DNA of 64,000 nucleotides from Sceloporus undulatus (Eukaryota; Chordata; Lepidosauria; Squamata; Phrynosomatidae): the NCBI RefSeq assembly GCF_019175285.1, contig NC_056523.1, forward strand, positions 182,932,754 to 182,996,753, written 5' to 3'. Shown here piece by piece: positions 54,160 through 64,000 of the stretch (position 1 is its first letter; each line of letters opens with the position of its first letter). The translations under genes and the position numbers were made by a program. Below the pieces are notes generated by a model, which saw nothing but the letters and a program-made list of their open reading frames with translations, was not told where the DNA came from and did not search any database.

Positions 54160-54699
54160 TACTACACTTGTTTTATTATTATTCGCAGCACAAGTTCTCT
54201 GGTAGTTTACAAACAACACAACACTGTAGTGTAGTACAGGCATAGTAACTATTAGAACTAAGAATATCCTTTAAAAAACAGATTTTTTTTTTTAATGGGA
54301 AGGTCTGGGATAAAATGTATTTAACCTGGGGTGCAGGAATGTCTTTAACCTAGTACCATCCTTGGCACTAGGCATTCTGTCTGTCAAAAATTGGGGGGGG
54401 GGGGTGGCCCCTCAAGTTTTTGTGGGTTTTTTTCGGCTATGTGCCATGTTCTAGAGGTTTATTCTACAAAACCCACAAAAAACTATGGATGCCGCCATGT
54501 AAAGCCTTCGCCCCTCAAGTGTTTTTGGGACTGCACCTTCTATTATCCTTACCATTGAGCAAACTGGCAGGGTTTCTGGGAGTAAAGTTAAAAAATTCTA
54601 GGGAGCCTTCCCTGCCTCTGTTTCATAACTGTGATGCCACCCCCCAAAAGACCTTCTGCCAGTGTTTCCCCCCCAATTTTTCATCATTCTGACCAAAAT

Positions 54700-55990
54700 A
54701 TAAGGGGGATGAGTGTTGTCTTCCTTGATAGTTTAATAAGTTCATTAAATTAGGTAAGAAAATCCAGAAGATGTAATTGGAGTGTAGAGTATTTTTCAGT
54801 TCCAGACTATAACCCTGTTAGAAAATTATTAATTGACAAGCAGCATTTTAAAGTAAATTGCATAGTCACATAAATAATTGACAGTCAACTCTGCAGGATT
54901 GATAACTTGGCTTATTTAGGGAAAATGCAGTTGCAATTCAGTTACATATGGCTCTGCTTGTTGCCGAGCCAAACTGTTGCTGGCTTAGCTGATATATCTG
55001 ACCCTTCCAGTCCCTAAGGCCCCTATAAAGATAATTTCCAGTGCTTGAATTGGGAGAACTTTCTGTCTGCCAAGCATATTCTGTACTGTGGGCTGTTGGT
55101 GTTTATGCCAGTGAGTGCATTTAGAGTACCTCCACAGTATGAACTATTTTTTTTTTCGTACGAAACTGGTTTCTGGTTCTGTGTCATGTTCTAAGATGGG
55201 GAATGTGTGACATTGGAAGATAGCTTGTACTTCAATTCCCATCAACCAGCCAACTTAACCAGGAGGCCCTACCTCCCCTATCCTAAAAGAGGGGGCGGAG
55301 AACAAACCAGATCATCCCATGTCACTGGGCGACTGGCAGTGCTCCGGTGTTTGGAGTCGAACAACTTCTTGAGTGCCACACTTTAACCATCCCTTCTGTA
55401 AAGGTTCACTGCTGCCAGGAAGTGGTCTCAGTTTTGCTGCTTAAGTTGCCAAGAGAACTGTCAAGGTTGCCATAAGTGGAAACAACTTGAAGGCACACAA
55501 ACAGCACAACAAAGAGAAAATGCCAAGCTTGATACCATCTTCTAGTGCAGTTGCTTCTCAGGCAATCAGATGTGAAAAATCAGCAATTAATGTTTTTCTA
55601 GAGAGCCAGGGACCAGAATTAAAATTGTGACCTATGGGTATAATTGTTTTCTTTCTTCCTGGAAACTGCACAAGGATTGGCACAGGTCTAGGGACCACCA
55701 CTTTGAGAAGCTGTGTTCTAGTGGACTGTCTGGCTATGCTTTTGTAAGTTTTGAAGCCGATGTGGGGAAGCTGAAAACTCGCTGGCCATTGTTGGCCTGC
55801 AGCTGCCTTTTCTCTATTGACATTTTAGGTAGGGTGAAGGGTGTTGAAGTACAATAACATCCGGAGGCAAACTGGATGTACAGTAAGTAGCATGTCTTTG
55901 TCCACTTTATCCGAGGAATCCCCAATCATGAAAACTGGAAATATAGCAGAGATGGGGAAGTGGTATCTTTTTATTAAAGTATTGTTTTAC
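54700..55990. other. Mostly unassigned; Bov-B/Sauria tail at 55455-55510
   Basis: GGTTGCCATAAGTGGAAACA and CTTGAAGGCACACAAAC form an isolated SINE/LINE tail. The 76-codon frame at 55627-55857 resembles no known exon and lacks a clear acceptor. Confidence 0.35.
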
Positions 55991-56004
55991 TGACTCACAG
56001 TGTG

Positions 56005-56095
56005 CTTTGCTGTTGTGTTCCTTCAAGTCATTTCCGACTTATGTAACCCTAAGGCGACCCTATCACAGAATTTTCTGGTGCAGCTGAGTTGGAAA
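56005..56095 (-). mobile_element. Sauria SINE tail fragment, antisense
   Basis: GTTGTGTTCCTTCAAGTCA, TTTCCGACTTATG and CCTAAGGCGACCCTATCAC. Confidence 0.7.
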
Positions 56096-56310
56096 AGCCA
56101 AGGGCTGTACTCCTCCAGACTTCAGACTAAAGCTCACATGACTGAATACTGCTCTGTGCCAAAAATACATTTATTATGCCTGCCTTTTCCTCTTTAAAGG
56201 AAAAAAATCAAGTATTTCTCAAAGGTTTTTCTATTTACGGTACTTTGTTCATTCACTTTAATCATCTCCTATGTTTACAGCTAGGTCTATTCCATTTTCA
56301 TTCATCCCCC

Positions 56311-56337
56311 CTCCTTTTTTTTTTTTTTTTTTTTTTG
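56311..56337. repeat. Poly-T tract
   Basis: A T-run of more than 20 bases, probably an old antisense poly-A tail, though no element is recognisable beside it. Confidence 0.6.
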
Positions 56338-56504
56338 GTCTCTGTCCCTTTTACTGGCTCTATCTACCAGGAGAACTCAAATTCAGGTGCCTCAGTTCAT
56401 TTGTGTGTCCCAAGTAGATTACACCCTTTGAAGCAATAGGATTTACTAAATGTTGACTTGCCAACAATATATTGATTATCTGTGTGTTTATTGGTCTCAA
56501 GTAG

Positions 56505-56702
56505 GCTGTTGACTTATGTGCCCTCATGAATTTCATAGGTTTTTCTAAGACGAGGAACACTCAGAAGGTGTTTCTCATTGCTTTCTCCGAATACAGTCTA
56601 CAACACCTGGTATTCCCTGGCATTACACCATTGAATACCAAGCAGGGCTGACCAGCTTAGTTCAGGTTCAGACTGATCTGATGCCCTCAGGGTATTAGGC
56701 CT
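56505..56702 (-). mobile_element. 5S-rRNA-headed SINE, second copy
   Basis: Tail side TTATGTGCCCTCATGAATTT and TTTCTAAGACGAGGAACACT; the head reversed is CAACACCTGGTATTCCCTGG, ACCAAGCAGGGCTGACC and CTGATCTGATGCCCTCAGGG. More diverged than the copy at 12285 but with the same tail-then-5S order. Confidence 0.65.
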
Positions 56703-56744
56703 TTATATTCATTCATAGTGAAATTAACCGTTGGATTTAGGCCA

Positions 56745-57000
56745 CTGTAAATAGGATACAACAATAACAGCGACAAAAATATTAAAAAAAATTTCTTTAC
56801 CGACTCTCCTCAAAGTTCAAGGCAGGAACCGCATAGATTAAAACACATAAAACATTTAAATACATATGTTAAAACACAAAACAAAAAATCAATCCAGCAT
56901 AAAATTAAAAATTCCATTTAAAATACATAGTTAAAATCGACAGTGTTACTTGCATGTAGAAAACAAGATATAAGGGGAATAGATTTAATAACTTTATGCT
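56745..57000 (-). mobile_element. LINE 3' end, antisense (L2/CR1 group)
   Basis: TTCTTTACCGACTCTCCTCA and GGCAGGAACCGCATAGATTA followed by AAACAC-rich sequence resemble the inverse of an L2-type 3' UTR. Confidence 0.4.
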
Positions 57001-57566
57001 TTTTTCCTAATACAACATACCAATTCTCTATCAGTAGGAAGAGATTTGTCAGGGCATGTGCCTTAATAGGTGCCTCACCTAAAGTCTGAACTAGTGTAGC
57101 TCAGACAGATAAGACCTAGGCTTAGATGCCATAAATACTTAGGATCTGTTCCTGTCTCTCCACCCACATGAACACCACAAAATATAAGTATATCGAGGAG
57201 GAGGATGTGTGCACAGCTTAATTTCTTGTCATTGATTCTGACCAAAATGTGGGATGGGAAGATTGTCCTGGTTCACAGAGAATGATAAAGCTAGTTGTGG
57301 TTTGTTGAATGGTGGCTTAGAATACAATACAGACCTGTGGCCACAGATAAACCATGGCTTGTTAAGCCAATCATAAACCACAATTAGAAGTCATGTGGTT
57401 TTTTTCTTGTTGCTTGTAAAATCTGGCTTGTTTAAACCATTTCTGGACCTGCAACCCTGGTTTGTTTCTGCCTTGTTTTCCCCACCTGCCCACCTCAAAA
57501 TGGATCTGACAATATGGGTGGAAGGAAATGGACCAGAAATTAGGAAAACTTGTTTTGATTTGTTTA

Positions 57567-58569
57567 CATGTTGAGTCTCACTTATTCAGAATTCTGAAAT
57601 CCAGAATGTTTCAAAAACTAAAACTTTTTCAGGGTGCCTGAAATAGTGACACCTTTTGCTTTCTAATGGTTGAATATACGCAAACTTTGTTTCATGCACA
57701 AAATTATTAAAAATACTGTATTGTATAAAATTACTTTTAGACCATGTAGTATCTTTGAAACTAACTGAAAGAAAGAGGTTGGTAGCATGAGCTTTCATAG
57801 ACTTAAGCCTCCTTCCTCAGATGCATGTTTGGAATGGAGAATCCAGAGGCAGAACTATATACTGTAAATTATTTGTGTGTGAGAATGTTGATTCAAGTAA
57901 AACCGTATGGGCATGGAGAAGACAAGTTCAGTTTTAGTGATGGTCATTGGTGACAAAGACAGGAGGAAGACTGTTGATTAAAGCCAAGGAGAATAGATAA
58001 CCGTATGAATGAGTATTGGAATGTAGTGTTGGAAACAGAGATTTACCTTCTGGTGCAGGGACCGGCCTTTTTGTTCAGTGTAGAGTGCTGGAGGGCATTG
58101 TTGACATAGTATGGCATAAATCACATTGGAGAAAATGCATGTGAAAGTCTCTCTAATATTGTGGATGATGACATTAGGGCCTGTGATGATGTTTCCTGAA
58201 TAGATGTGTGGGTAGAATTAGCATCTGGTTTGTGGCAAGGCTTTGTAGTGGTGTTCACACAAACATGCATCTGAGGAGGTAAACTCAAGTCTACAAAAGC
58301 TCATGCTACCCACTTCTTTATTTCAGTTAGTCTCAAAAGTGCTATACTAACTTTTCCATACTAACATGACCATGTCTTTGAATTTCAGGCTATGTGTATA
58401 AGATATATACAAAACATAAATTAATTTTGTGTTTAGACTTGGGTCCTATCTTCAAGATATCTCATTATTTACATATATGTACATACAGCTGTTAAAAAAA
58501 TTTAAAATCAAAATCCCAAACACTTCTGGTCCCAAGCATTTTGAATAAGAGATAAGAGAGACCAATCTG
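57567..58569 (-). mobile_element. Tigger-like (MER8-like) element split by a long palindromic MITE
   Basis: Left part 57567-57732 (ATGTTGAGTCTCACTTATTC) and right part 58385-58569 (GCTATGTGTATAAGATATAT to GAGAGACCAATCTG) are one element around the insert. Confidence 0.7.
57733..58384. mobile_element. ~650-bp long form of the GAGACTAACTG palindromic family
   Basis: Arms of about 85 bp: TTTGAAACTAACTGAAAGAA and CATGAGCTTTCATAGACTTA pair with CAAAAGCTCATGCTACCCAC and TTTCAGTTAGTCTCAAAAGT. Between the arms lie about 430 bp absent from the short copies at 14651 and 21393. It may be nearer the parental element. No long frame is present. Confidence 0.6.
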
Positions 58570-59940
58570 TATCTGCAAAATAGTTCCTGGCTAAAGCAAC
58601 AATCCAAAATTAACAAAAACCATGGCTAGCGTGACAGCTACGTGTAGAGTTCATATTTATACACAAGATCCTACATTAATATAGGGTAGCTTAGTATCCA
58701 TTGGTTACACAATCCCTATTCTCAATACTGATGTAGTAAAACCTATGTGGATCAATGGTCAATGTGCATGGCTCACAAGCCATTGTTAAATTGTAGTCTG
58801 TTATGCACACAAGCAATGTGCAGTCACATGCTACTCTGTGTACTTAAATGCACTATTGCATGTGCAGTGCTCCCATGTGCACAATTCCACTTACCCTACC
58901 ATCAATTAGATACAAGCATTGTATGTGTGTGTCCAAAAAAAATCACTGCATGTAGAGAGTAGTTTAAACCCACATATGCTACTAACAGGGTGCCAGCTTC
59001 TCTGTGTTATACTGTGCATGGTAGCATAAGGACATTTGGTTCGTGTTTCATTACTTTATTTGGTTTCAAGCTAGGCAAATTAGCTGGCCCATCACCTTCT
59101 GCACCTCCTTCCAGTTCTGTTTAATTGTTTGGTGAATAACCTAGCTGCTAAATTTGTTAGAGGGGTGAGGGTTATGGAGGGAACTCTAGCTCAGTGCTGA
59201 AATGCATGGGTTAGATACGATTGCATGTCCAACGTTCAATCTATTGGGTTTTTTGGAGGGGAGTGTTAGAGCAGGTGATGTTTGGGAAGGATTTGGTACC
59301 TAGAGATGGAAAATACCTCTGACATAAAACCACTGGCCATCCATAGTTGACAAACTACAGAACAAGTCTGTGTCCTGACATTTGGATTGCGTTTTAAAAA
59401 GAGGTTCCATTGCATTCTCCCACCCCATGATTTTCCTCCCCTCCCTACAACTATGATTGATTATTCTTCATCTGCTGAGCAAGTGTAGTCCACCTTGGTT
59501 CCCTTCTGCAGACCATTAGGTTTTCCCTGAGCTGGTTCTTGTGTGGATTTTTCTGTCTTTGGCCAATACAAAACAGACACTCAAAGAATGACTTTGTTGT
59601 GGGCCAATGGTTTGAATTAGTAGAGGATGGTTTACTGTGGTTATTACTTTAATCATTTGTAGGTACATTTCTTTTCTTTTATTGGACAAGTTGGCTTGTT
59701 GGATGTAAAACAGTATTAAGAATGCCCATGGGCATGCTTTACTTGAATCATTTTAACGCTCCAACAGTTGCAGCTCTTAGAGCATCTTTCTTAAAATCAG
59801 CAAAGGCAGGTTCCACATGACCCTTAAGATACTGTTAAGCTGCAATTCCCAGCATCCCTAATCAGTATCTCTAGCCTAACTGAAGAATGCTGAGTGTTGC
59901 AATCTAGTGTCATCTGGAGGGATGCATAATTTCTACCATT
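58570..59940. other. Unassigned spacer
   Basis: No supported exon. A 71-codon frame at 58747-58962 lacks splice context and recognisable motifs. Confidence 0.35.
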
Positions 59941-59944
59941 GACC

Positions 59945-60385
59945 TAGTAGTAGTAGCAGTAGCAGTAATAGTTAACTGCCCTTGAGTTGACCCCAACTCA
60001 TGGAGACTCTGTTGATGAGACATCTCCAAGATCCCCCTCCTCCTCCACTGCTTTGGATAGGTCCTGCAAATTTACGCCTGTTATCTCCCTGCTTGATTCT
60101 AGCCATATTGCATGTTTTCTTCCTCTCTTTCTACCTTCCACCTTTCCTAGCATCATTGTCTTTTCTAATCTCACGATAAATCCAAAGTACGAAAGTCTCA
60201 GTGTCATCATCTTGGCTTCCAGGGAGAGTTCAGGCTTTATCTGTTCAAAGTTCCATTTGTTTGTCTTTTTGACTGTCCATGGTGTCCTCAGCACCGCATT
60301 TCAGATGAATTGATTTCCTTCCTATCTGCTTTCTTCACTGCCTAGTCCTCATGTCCACACATGATGATGTAACATACAATGGTTT
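59945..60385 (-). mobile_element. Bov-B LINE fragment, antisense
   Basis: The minus-strand frame at 59998-60294 encodes MLRTPWTVKKTNKWNFEQI, LSLEAKMMTLRLSYFGFIV, TMMLGKVEGRKRGRKH and GVNLQDLSKAVEEEGD, the C-terminal third of Bov-B ORF2. Same region as the copy at 17455. Confidence 0.82.
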
Positions 60386-60389
60386 GTAA

Positions 60390-61180
60390 TAATGCTTAAT
60401 AATAATAATAATACATGTCACCTTTTTCTCGGTTTCCTAGTTTGGAACTCAAGGTGGCTTACAAACTGTTAAAACAAACATTGGCCTGGTACAGACAGGC
60501 AGAAAGCACCGTCCTCGGGCCAAAACTAGGGTTCAGGAGTGCGCAGTGACCGCATGCTCCTGAATCCTAGTGCACAGTGGCGGTGCCATCATGGTGGCCT
60601 CCTGTCCACAGGGGAGCCGCCATGATGATACAAACACGGCGCAGTGTCCTCATGTTGGGGTGCTGCACCTGCATCATCAACGAGCCACAGTGCGCCAATG
60701 GCACACTAATGGTGGTGGATGTGCGCGCCAAAAAGAACCCATCTTTAGCAGGTTATTTTGGTGCAGAGGGCACCACATGGTTTGGTTGCTGCGGGCTCCC
60801 TCAGGAGCAAAAACAAGCAGCTTCAGTCCGCACTTCTTCGGTGGTCTGTCGAGCCCCATTGTTAAAAATTGTCAGTATGCAAAAGTTGGAATAATAAAAA
60901 TGAGTAGCCACCTCAACAGATAAATCCAGCACATTATACAAGGCCTGTCTGCCTTGAAAAATCAGTTCTCAAAGGCTTGCCAGAATTAAAACGGGTTTTA
61001 CCTGCTTGTGGAAAGATAGTAAGGAGGGTGAGCCAGCCTAACCTCTTGGAGAGGGAGTTCCAGAACTCAGGAACAGCCACTGGGAATGCCCTTTCCTGTG
61101 TTCCTGCCAAATGAACCTGCGTAGATGGTGGGATGGAGAATAGGGCCTCCCTAGAAGATCATAAAAACACACTGAATATG
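60390..61180 (-). mobile_element. LINE 3' part (L2/CR1 group), antisense, split by a MITE
   Basis: AATAATAATAATACATGTCA and CTCAAGGTGGCTTACAAAC are an inverted LINE terminus. Antisense coding remnants continue at 60870-61180 (CTTGGAGAGGGAGTTCCAGA). A CpG-rich MITE (60483-60857) lies between. Confidence 0.5.
60483..60857. mobile_element. CpG-rich MITE, relative of 1536-2206
   Basis: GGCCTGGTACAGACAGGC opens and GTCTGTCGAGCCCC closes; ATT flanks both sides. It shares ATGATGGTGGCC-like, CAGTGCGCCAATGGC and TGCGGGCTCCCT blocks with the copy near the window start. Confidence 0.65.
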
Positions 61181-61349
61181 TTTCTTCTTGTAGTTCCTGT
61201 GAGGATGGGGAGGGGGGGCAGTTCAAACTGGTGAAGCAGCTACAGGTGGGGAGGATGATGGTGGCATTTGGGTTCTTGTGGCCTCTTCTCTGTGAGACTA
61301 GCGTTCCTTTTAAAATGCAGGGGCAGGCAACTACACAAACACATATAGA

Positions 61350-61475
61350 GGCAGGAGTGATATGGCTCTCTAAATGATATTGGATTGCAACTCCCAGCAG
61401 CCTCGGCCAGCATTAGCCAATGGTGAAGGATGATGAGACTAACAGCCCAACATTTGGAAGAGACTACATTCTCCA
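61350..61475. mobile_element. Small palindromic MITE (AACTCCCAGCAGCC type)
   Basis: TGGATTGCAACTCCCAGCAG and degraded inverse GATGAGACTAACAGCCC about a GCCAGCATTAGCC centre. Confidence 0.45.
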
Positions 61476-62035
61476 CAACTAGTCAAAGGGACATCAAAAG
61501 CCATAGTGGATATTTTTAGCGGAGGCTGTGAACATATTTACAGGAAGGCCCATCTTTCTTCCAGAATGGAAAGCAGAGAGATGGAGGTGGGATTTGCCTA
61601 TGATATGAGAATTGGTGTTTAGACACACTTATCTCTTTATTCAGTTGTGACTCCCTCACAGTTTTCAATTAAGTGCCCCACATTAGTAGCCAGTAGGACA
61701 GAAGTGCAGTCCAAGAGCAAATTTTCACAATCATGACACTTAAGAGGATTTTTTTGCTATATATAAGCCAGGCAGGTAGTACAGTTGATTGGATGAAGCA
61801 AGGCTTTGGATTAAATCTTTTCCTAGGGACTGTGTTTCTGAACAAGTGAAACAAAAGTGTGGTTTAGGGGATGAAGGACAGGAAGTGAGTGATTGTGCTG
61901 TGGCAAAGATGGGTTGAACCCCCTTCAAAGAAGTGGCCTAGTTGAGCAGTACTACACACTGAGGGAATTTATTTTGCATTAAAGAACAATATCAGGAAGA
62001 TCAAATACAGAATACTGTAGTCTGTTTCATCTAGT

Positions 62036-62172
62036 TCATAATTCCCAAACTTTGGTCCTCCAGGTGTTTTGGACTTCAGCTCCCACAAACCCCAGCCAGC
62101 TTGGCCAGCACTCAGGAATTCTGGGAGATGAAGTCCAAAACATCTGGAGGACCAAAATTTGGGAACCACTGA
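62036..62172. mobile_element. Palindromic MITE, well preserved
   Basis: TTCCCAAACTTTGGTCCTCC pairs with GGAGGACCAAAATTTGGGAA, and CTTCAGCTCCCACAAACC with AATTCTGGGAGATGAAG. Confidence 0.7.
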
Positions 62173-62214
62173 TAGCCCAATATTTTCCGCTCCAACTGAC
62201 AGTGGTTCTCTTAA

Positions 62215-62398
62215 GGGCTAGTCTACATGATTAAGATACTCCTCATTCCAGTTGAATAGAATGTGACCCAGCCATATGATTCATAGGAGTCTGGACTTTT
62301 TTGTGGAATATGTATGTAAGACACTTCTTAAACTTAGCAGAAGAAGGCTTTATGGTTTTACTGGCACACCATGGAAATTCACAGAAATCACATTATAG
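62215..62398. mobile_element. TAGTCTACATG-family element, partial
   Basis: GGGCTAGTCTACATGATTAA and CTCATTCCAGTTGAATAGAA match 7670-8030. Truncated on the right by the composite hAT-like element. Confidence 0.45.
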
Positions 62399-63083
62399 CA
62401 GGGGTAGGCAACCTTTTTGAGCCGGGGGCCGGGTTGCTGTCCCTCAGACAACTGGGGGGGCCGAAGCCAATAAACAAATAAATAAAAAAATTAAATAATA
62501 TAGGACAACATTTTCAAATGTAGGACACATTTTTAAAAAATGGAGGACATGCGAAAAAAATTGATGATTTTTAAAAAATGTTAATATAAATGCATGTTTC
62601 TTAGGCATGATCAAAATGGAGGACATTTGGGCATTATTCCTAGACAGATGGCAGAAATGGACTTCCTTTTCTGGCCAACCCCCCCTCCCTCCATTCCAAA
62701 CAGCACATTTGGGCATTGAACATGGCTTTACTTAAGATGGCCTCTTGCATATTTCAGAGGCTTATTGCATAACCAAACTCTTTGGTTTTAATTTTAATTT
62801 GTTATTGTTATATTGATATGTTGCTTGTGTGATTTTGTTTTTATACTCGTCAATGACCGAATAAATTTTATTACGATTTTAGTACGATTACGAAACTCTT
62901 TGGGTTTCACACTGAACATGGCTTCACATGGCTATGCATATTGAACATGTCAAGGTGGTTTCACAGTTCTTGCACCAAGTGTACTTGGTTTTTCTTCACT
63001 GTGCATGAGTTTGTAAAAATCACAGCAATTTACATTGGCCTTGCCTGAGAGGCATTCTGATATCAATATCACCATTAAAGAAC

Positions 63084-63420
63084 CAAAAACACACAGAAAA
63101 GGCACTTTGGAAAGTCACACTCTTGGCTTCAGAAACAGTGTGTGCATGCCTCTCAAGCTGACTCATATCATCATCATCACCACCACCACCACCACACTAT
63201 CACTGTCAAAACAAGGGAGACTTGTTAGCATTAAAAGCACCCAAAACACACTTTGGAAGGTGACACTCTCTCGGCTTCTGAAACAGTGNNNNNNNNNNNN
63301 NNNNNNNNNNNNNNNNNNNNNNNNNNNNNNNNNNNNNNNNNNNNNNNNNNNNNNNNNNNNNNNNNNNNNNNNNNNNNNNNNNNNNNNNGAGACTTGTTAG
63401 CACTTAAAGCACACAAAATA
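63084..63420. repeat. Imperfect tandem repeat spanning the gap
   Basis: GGCACTTTGGAAAGTCACAC... GGCTTCAGAAACAGTG recurs as CACTTTGGAAGGTGACACTC... GGCTTCTGAAACAGTG. GAGACTTGTTAGCA occurs on both sides of the N run. Unit about 130-150 bp. Confidence 0.7.
63289..63388. other. Assembly gap of exactly 100 N
   Basis: A placeholder-length gap inside a tandem repeat; the true length is unknown and frames across it are meaningless. Confidence 0.98.
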
Positions 63421-63452
63421 AAATTAAAAAAACCTCGAGGCCTCTGGCCACT

Positions 63453-63715
63453 CACCTCCTCCTCCTCCTACTGCTCCCCCTCCCCCCTCCTCCTCTTCCT
63501 CCTTCTCCTTCTTCTGCTCCCCCTCCTCCACTTCCTTCTCCTCCTCCTCCTTCTTCTGCTCCCCCTCCTCCTTCTTCTCCTCCCCTCCTCCTCTTCCTTC
63601 TCCTCTTCCTTCTTCTCCTCCTCCCTCCTCCTCTTCCTCCTCCTCCTCCTTCTTCTGCTCCCCCCTCCTCCTCCTCCTCCTTCTTCTCCTCCCCCCCTCC
63701 TCCATGCGCCGCGTG
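63453..63715. repeat. 263-bp nearly pure pyrimidine tract (CTC/CTT)n
   Basis: Plus strand almost only C and T, in CTCCTC and CTTCT blocks. Long Glu/Arg/Gly-rich minus-strand frames here come from the triplet pattern and are not genes. Confidence 0.9.
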
Positions 63716-64000
63716 GCCTGAGGGTGGAGGAGGCAGAGGAGAAGGAGGTGGGCAGTGCGGGGCCGCGCGGGGAGGCAGGGAGGGCAGTGCGGGGCTTCCC
63801 CCTTTGCCTCCTCTGCCCCAGGCCATGCAGCCCTCCTCTTCCTCCTCCGCGCAGTAGAGGAGGAGGAGGGCAGCGTGGCCACACGGCCCAGGTGGAGAAG
63901 CAGGCGGCGGCGGCAGGACCAGGCTGGGGCCAGTCCTGCCGCCTCTGCGGGCTGCCAACCCCTGGGCTAGATGGTATAATGAGAGAATCCAGGGCCAGAA

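Larger units (their letters stand above)
62399..63964. mobile_element. Composite hAT-like element, relative of 45102-45561
   Basis: The left end CAGGGGTAGGCAACC and right end GGCTGCCAACCCCTG are inverted; both arms match the 460-bp element at 45102 in reverse orientation. About 1.1 kb of extra material lies inside, including a tandem repeat with an assembly gap and a pyrimidine tract. Flanks CATTATAG and GGCTAGAT do not match, so the span may be rearranged. Confidence 0.5.

Noticed and set aside
63424-63958. Long minus-strand Glu/Arg/Gly-rich frames
   Set aside because: They come from the CTC/CTT tract, are open in several frames at once, and lack any non-repetitive domain.
62399-63964. Intact autonomous hAT transposon
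   Set aside because: No transposase-like frame; the extra length is a tandem repeat, an N gap and a pyrimidine tract.

Overview
The window looks like nuclear DNA of a squamate reptile, most likely a lizard. It contains no bacterial-style genes, operons or CRISPR arrays. The lineage call rests on the repeats: many Sauria-type tRNA SINEs whose tail matches the Bov-B LINE end, two SINEs with a 5S-rRNA-like head joined to the same tail region, Bov-B (RTE), L2, CR1 and L1 LINE pieces, and dense palindromic MITEs. I recognise no LTR retroelement, tRNA gene or other RNA gene. Family names are from memory, without a library search.

Protein-coding content is small. (1) On the minus strand at 10.9-12.6 kb, two exons have good splice signals and agree in phase: a 34-nt exon (12554-12587) and a 219-nt exon (10913-11131). 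They encode 84 joined residues of a protein I do not recognise. (2) On the plus strand at about 48.66-49.0 kb, a CpG-rich promoter with a perfect CRE palindrome leads into a first coding exon (ATG 48852, donor after 48990). That exon encodes a short N-terminal hydrophobic anchor; the rest of the gene is not identified in the window.

The remainder is layered mobile DNA. 1-9 kb: Tigger-like DNA transposons cut by a SINE and a CpG-rich MITE, then nested MITEs. 10-13 kb: the minus-strand exons, a rearranged Tigger-like copy and a 5S-headed SINE. 13.5-21.6 kb: Sauria SINEs, CR1, antisense Bov-B, MITEs. 21.9-24.1 kb: a young 5'-truncated L2 with about 490 open codons abutting an older L2 piece. 25-28.5 kb: a MER2-like element split by a SINE, a 625-bp hAT element with exact 8-bp target duplications and internal hairpins, and a 62-bp minisatellite. 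30-41.7 kb: nested MITEs and SINEs. 42-48.6 kb: more Tigger-like, hAT and palindromic elements. 49.6-51.8 kb: a Sauria SINE cluster. 51.9-54.2 kb: an L1 with near-perfect target duplications inside a Tigger-like element. 56-61 kb: a second 5S-headed SINE, a MITE-split Tigger-like copy, antisense Bov-B. 62.4-63.96 kb: a composite hAT-like element with a 100-N gap and a long pyrimidine tract.

I found no convincing new multi-gene system. The best leads are the minus-strand gene fragment, the promoter and first exon, the 5S-headed SINEs, and two different hAT-like elements that share an internal module.
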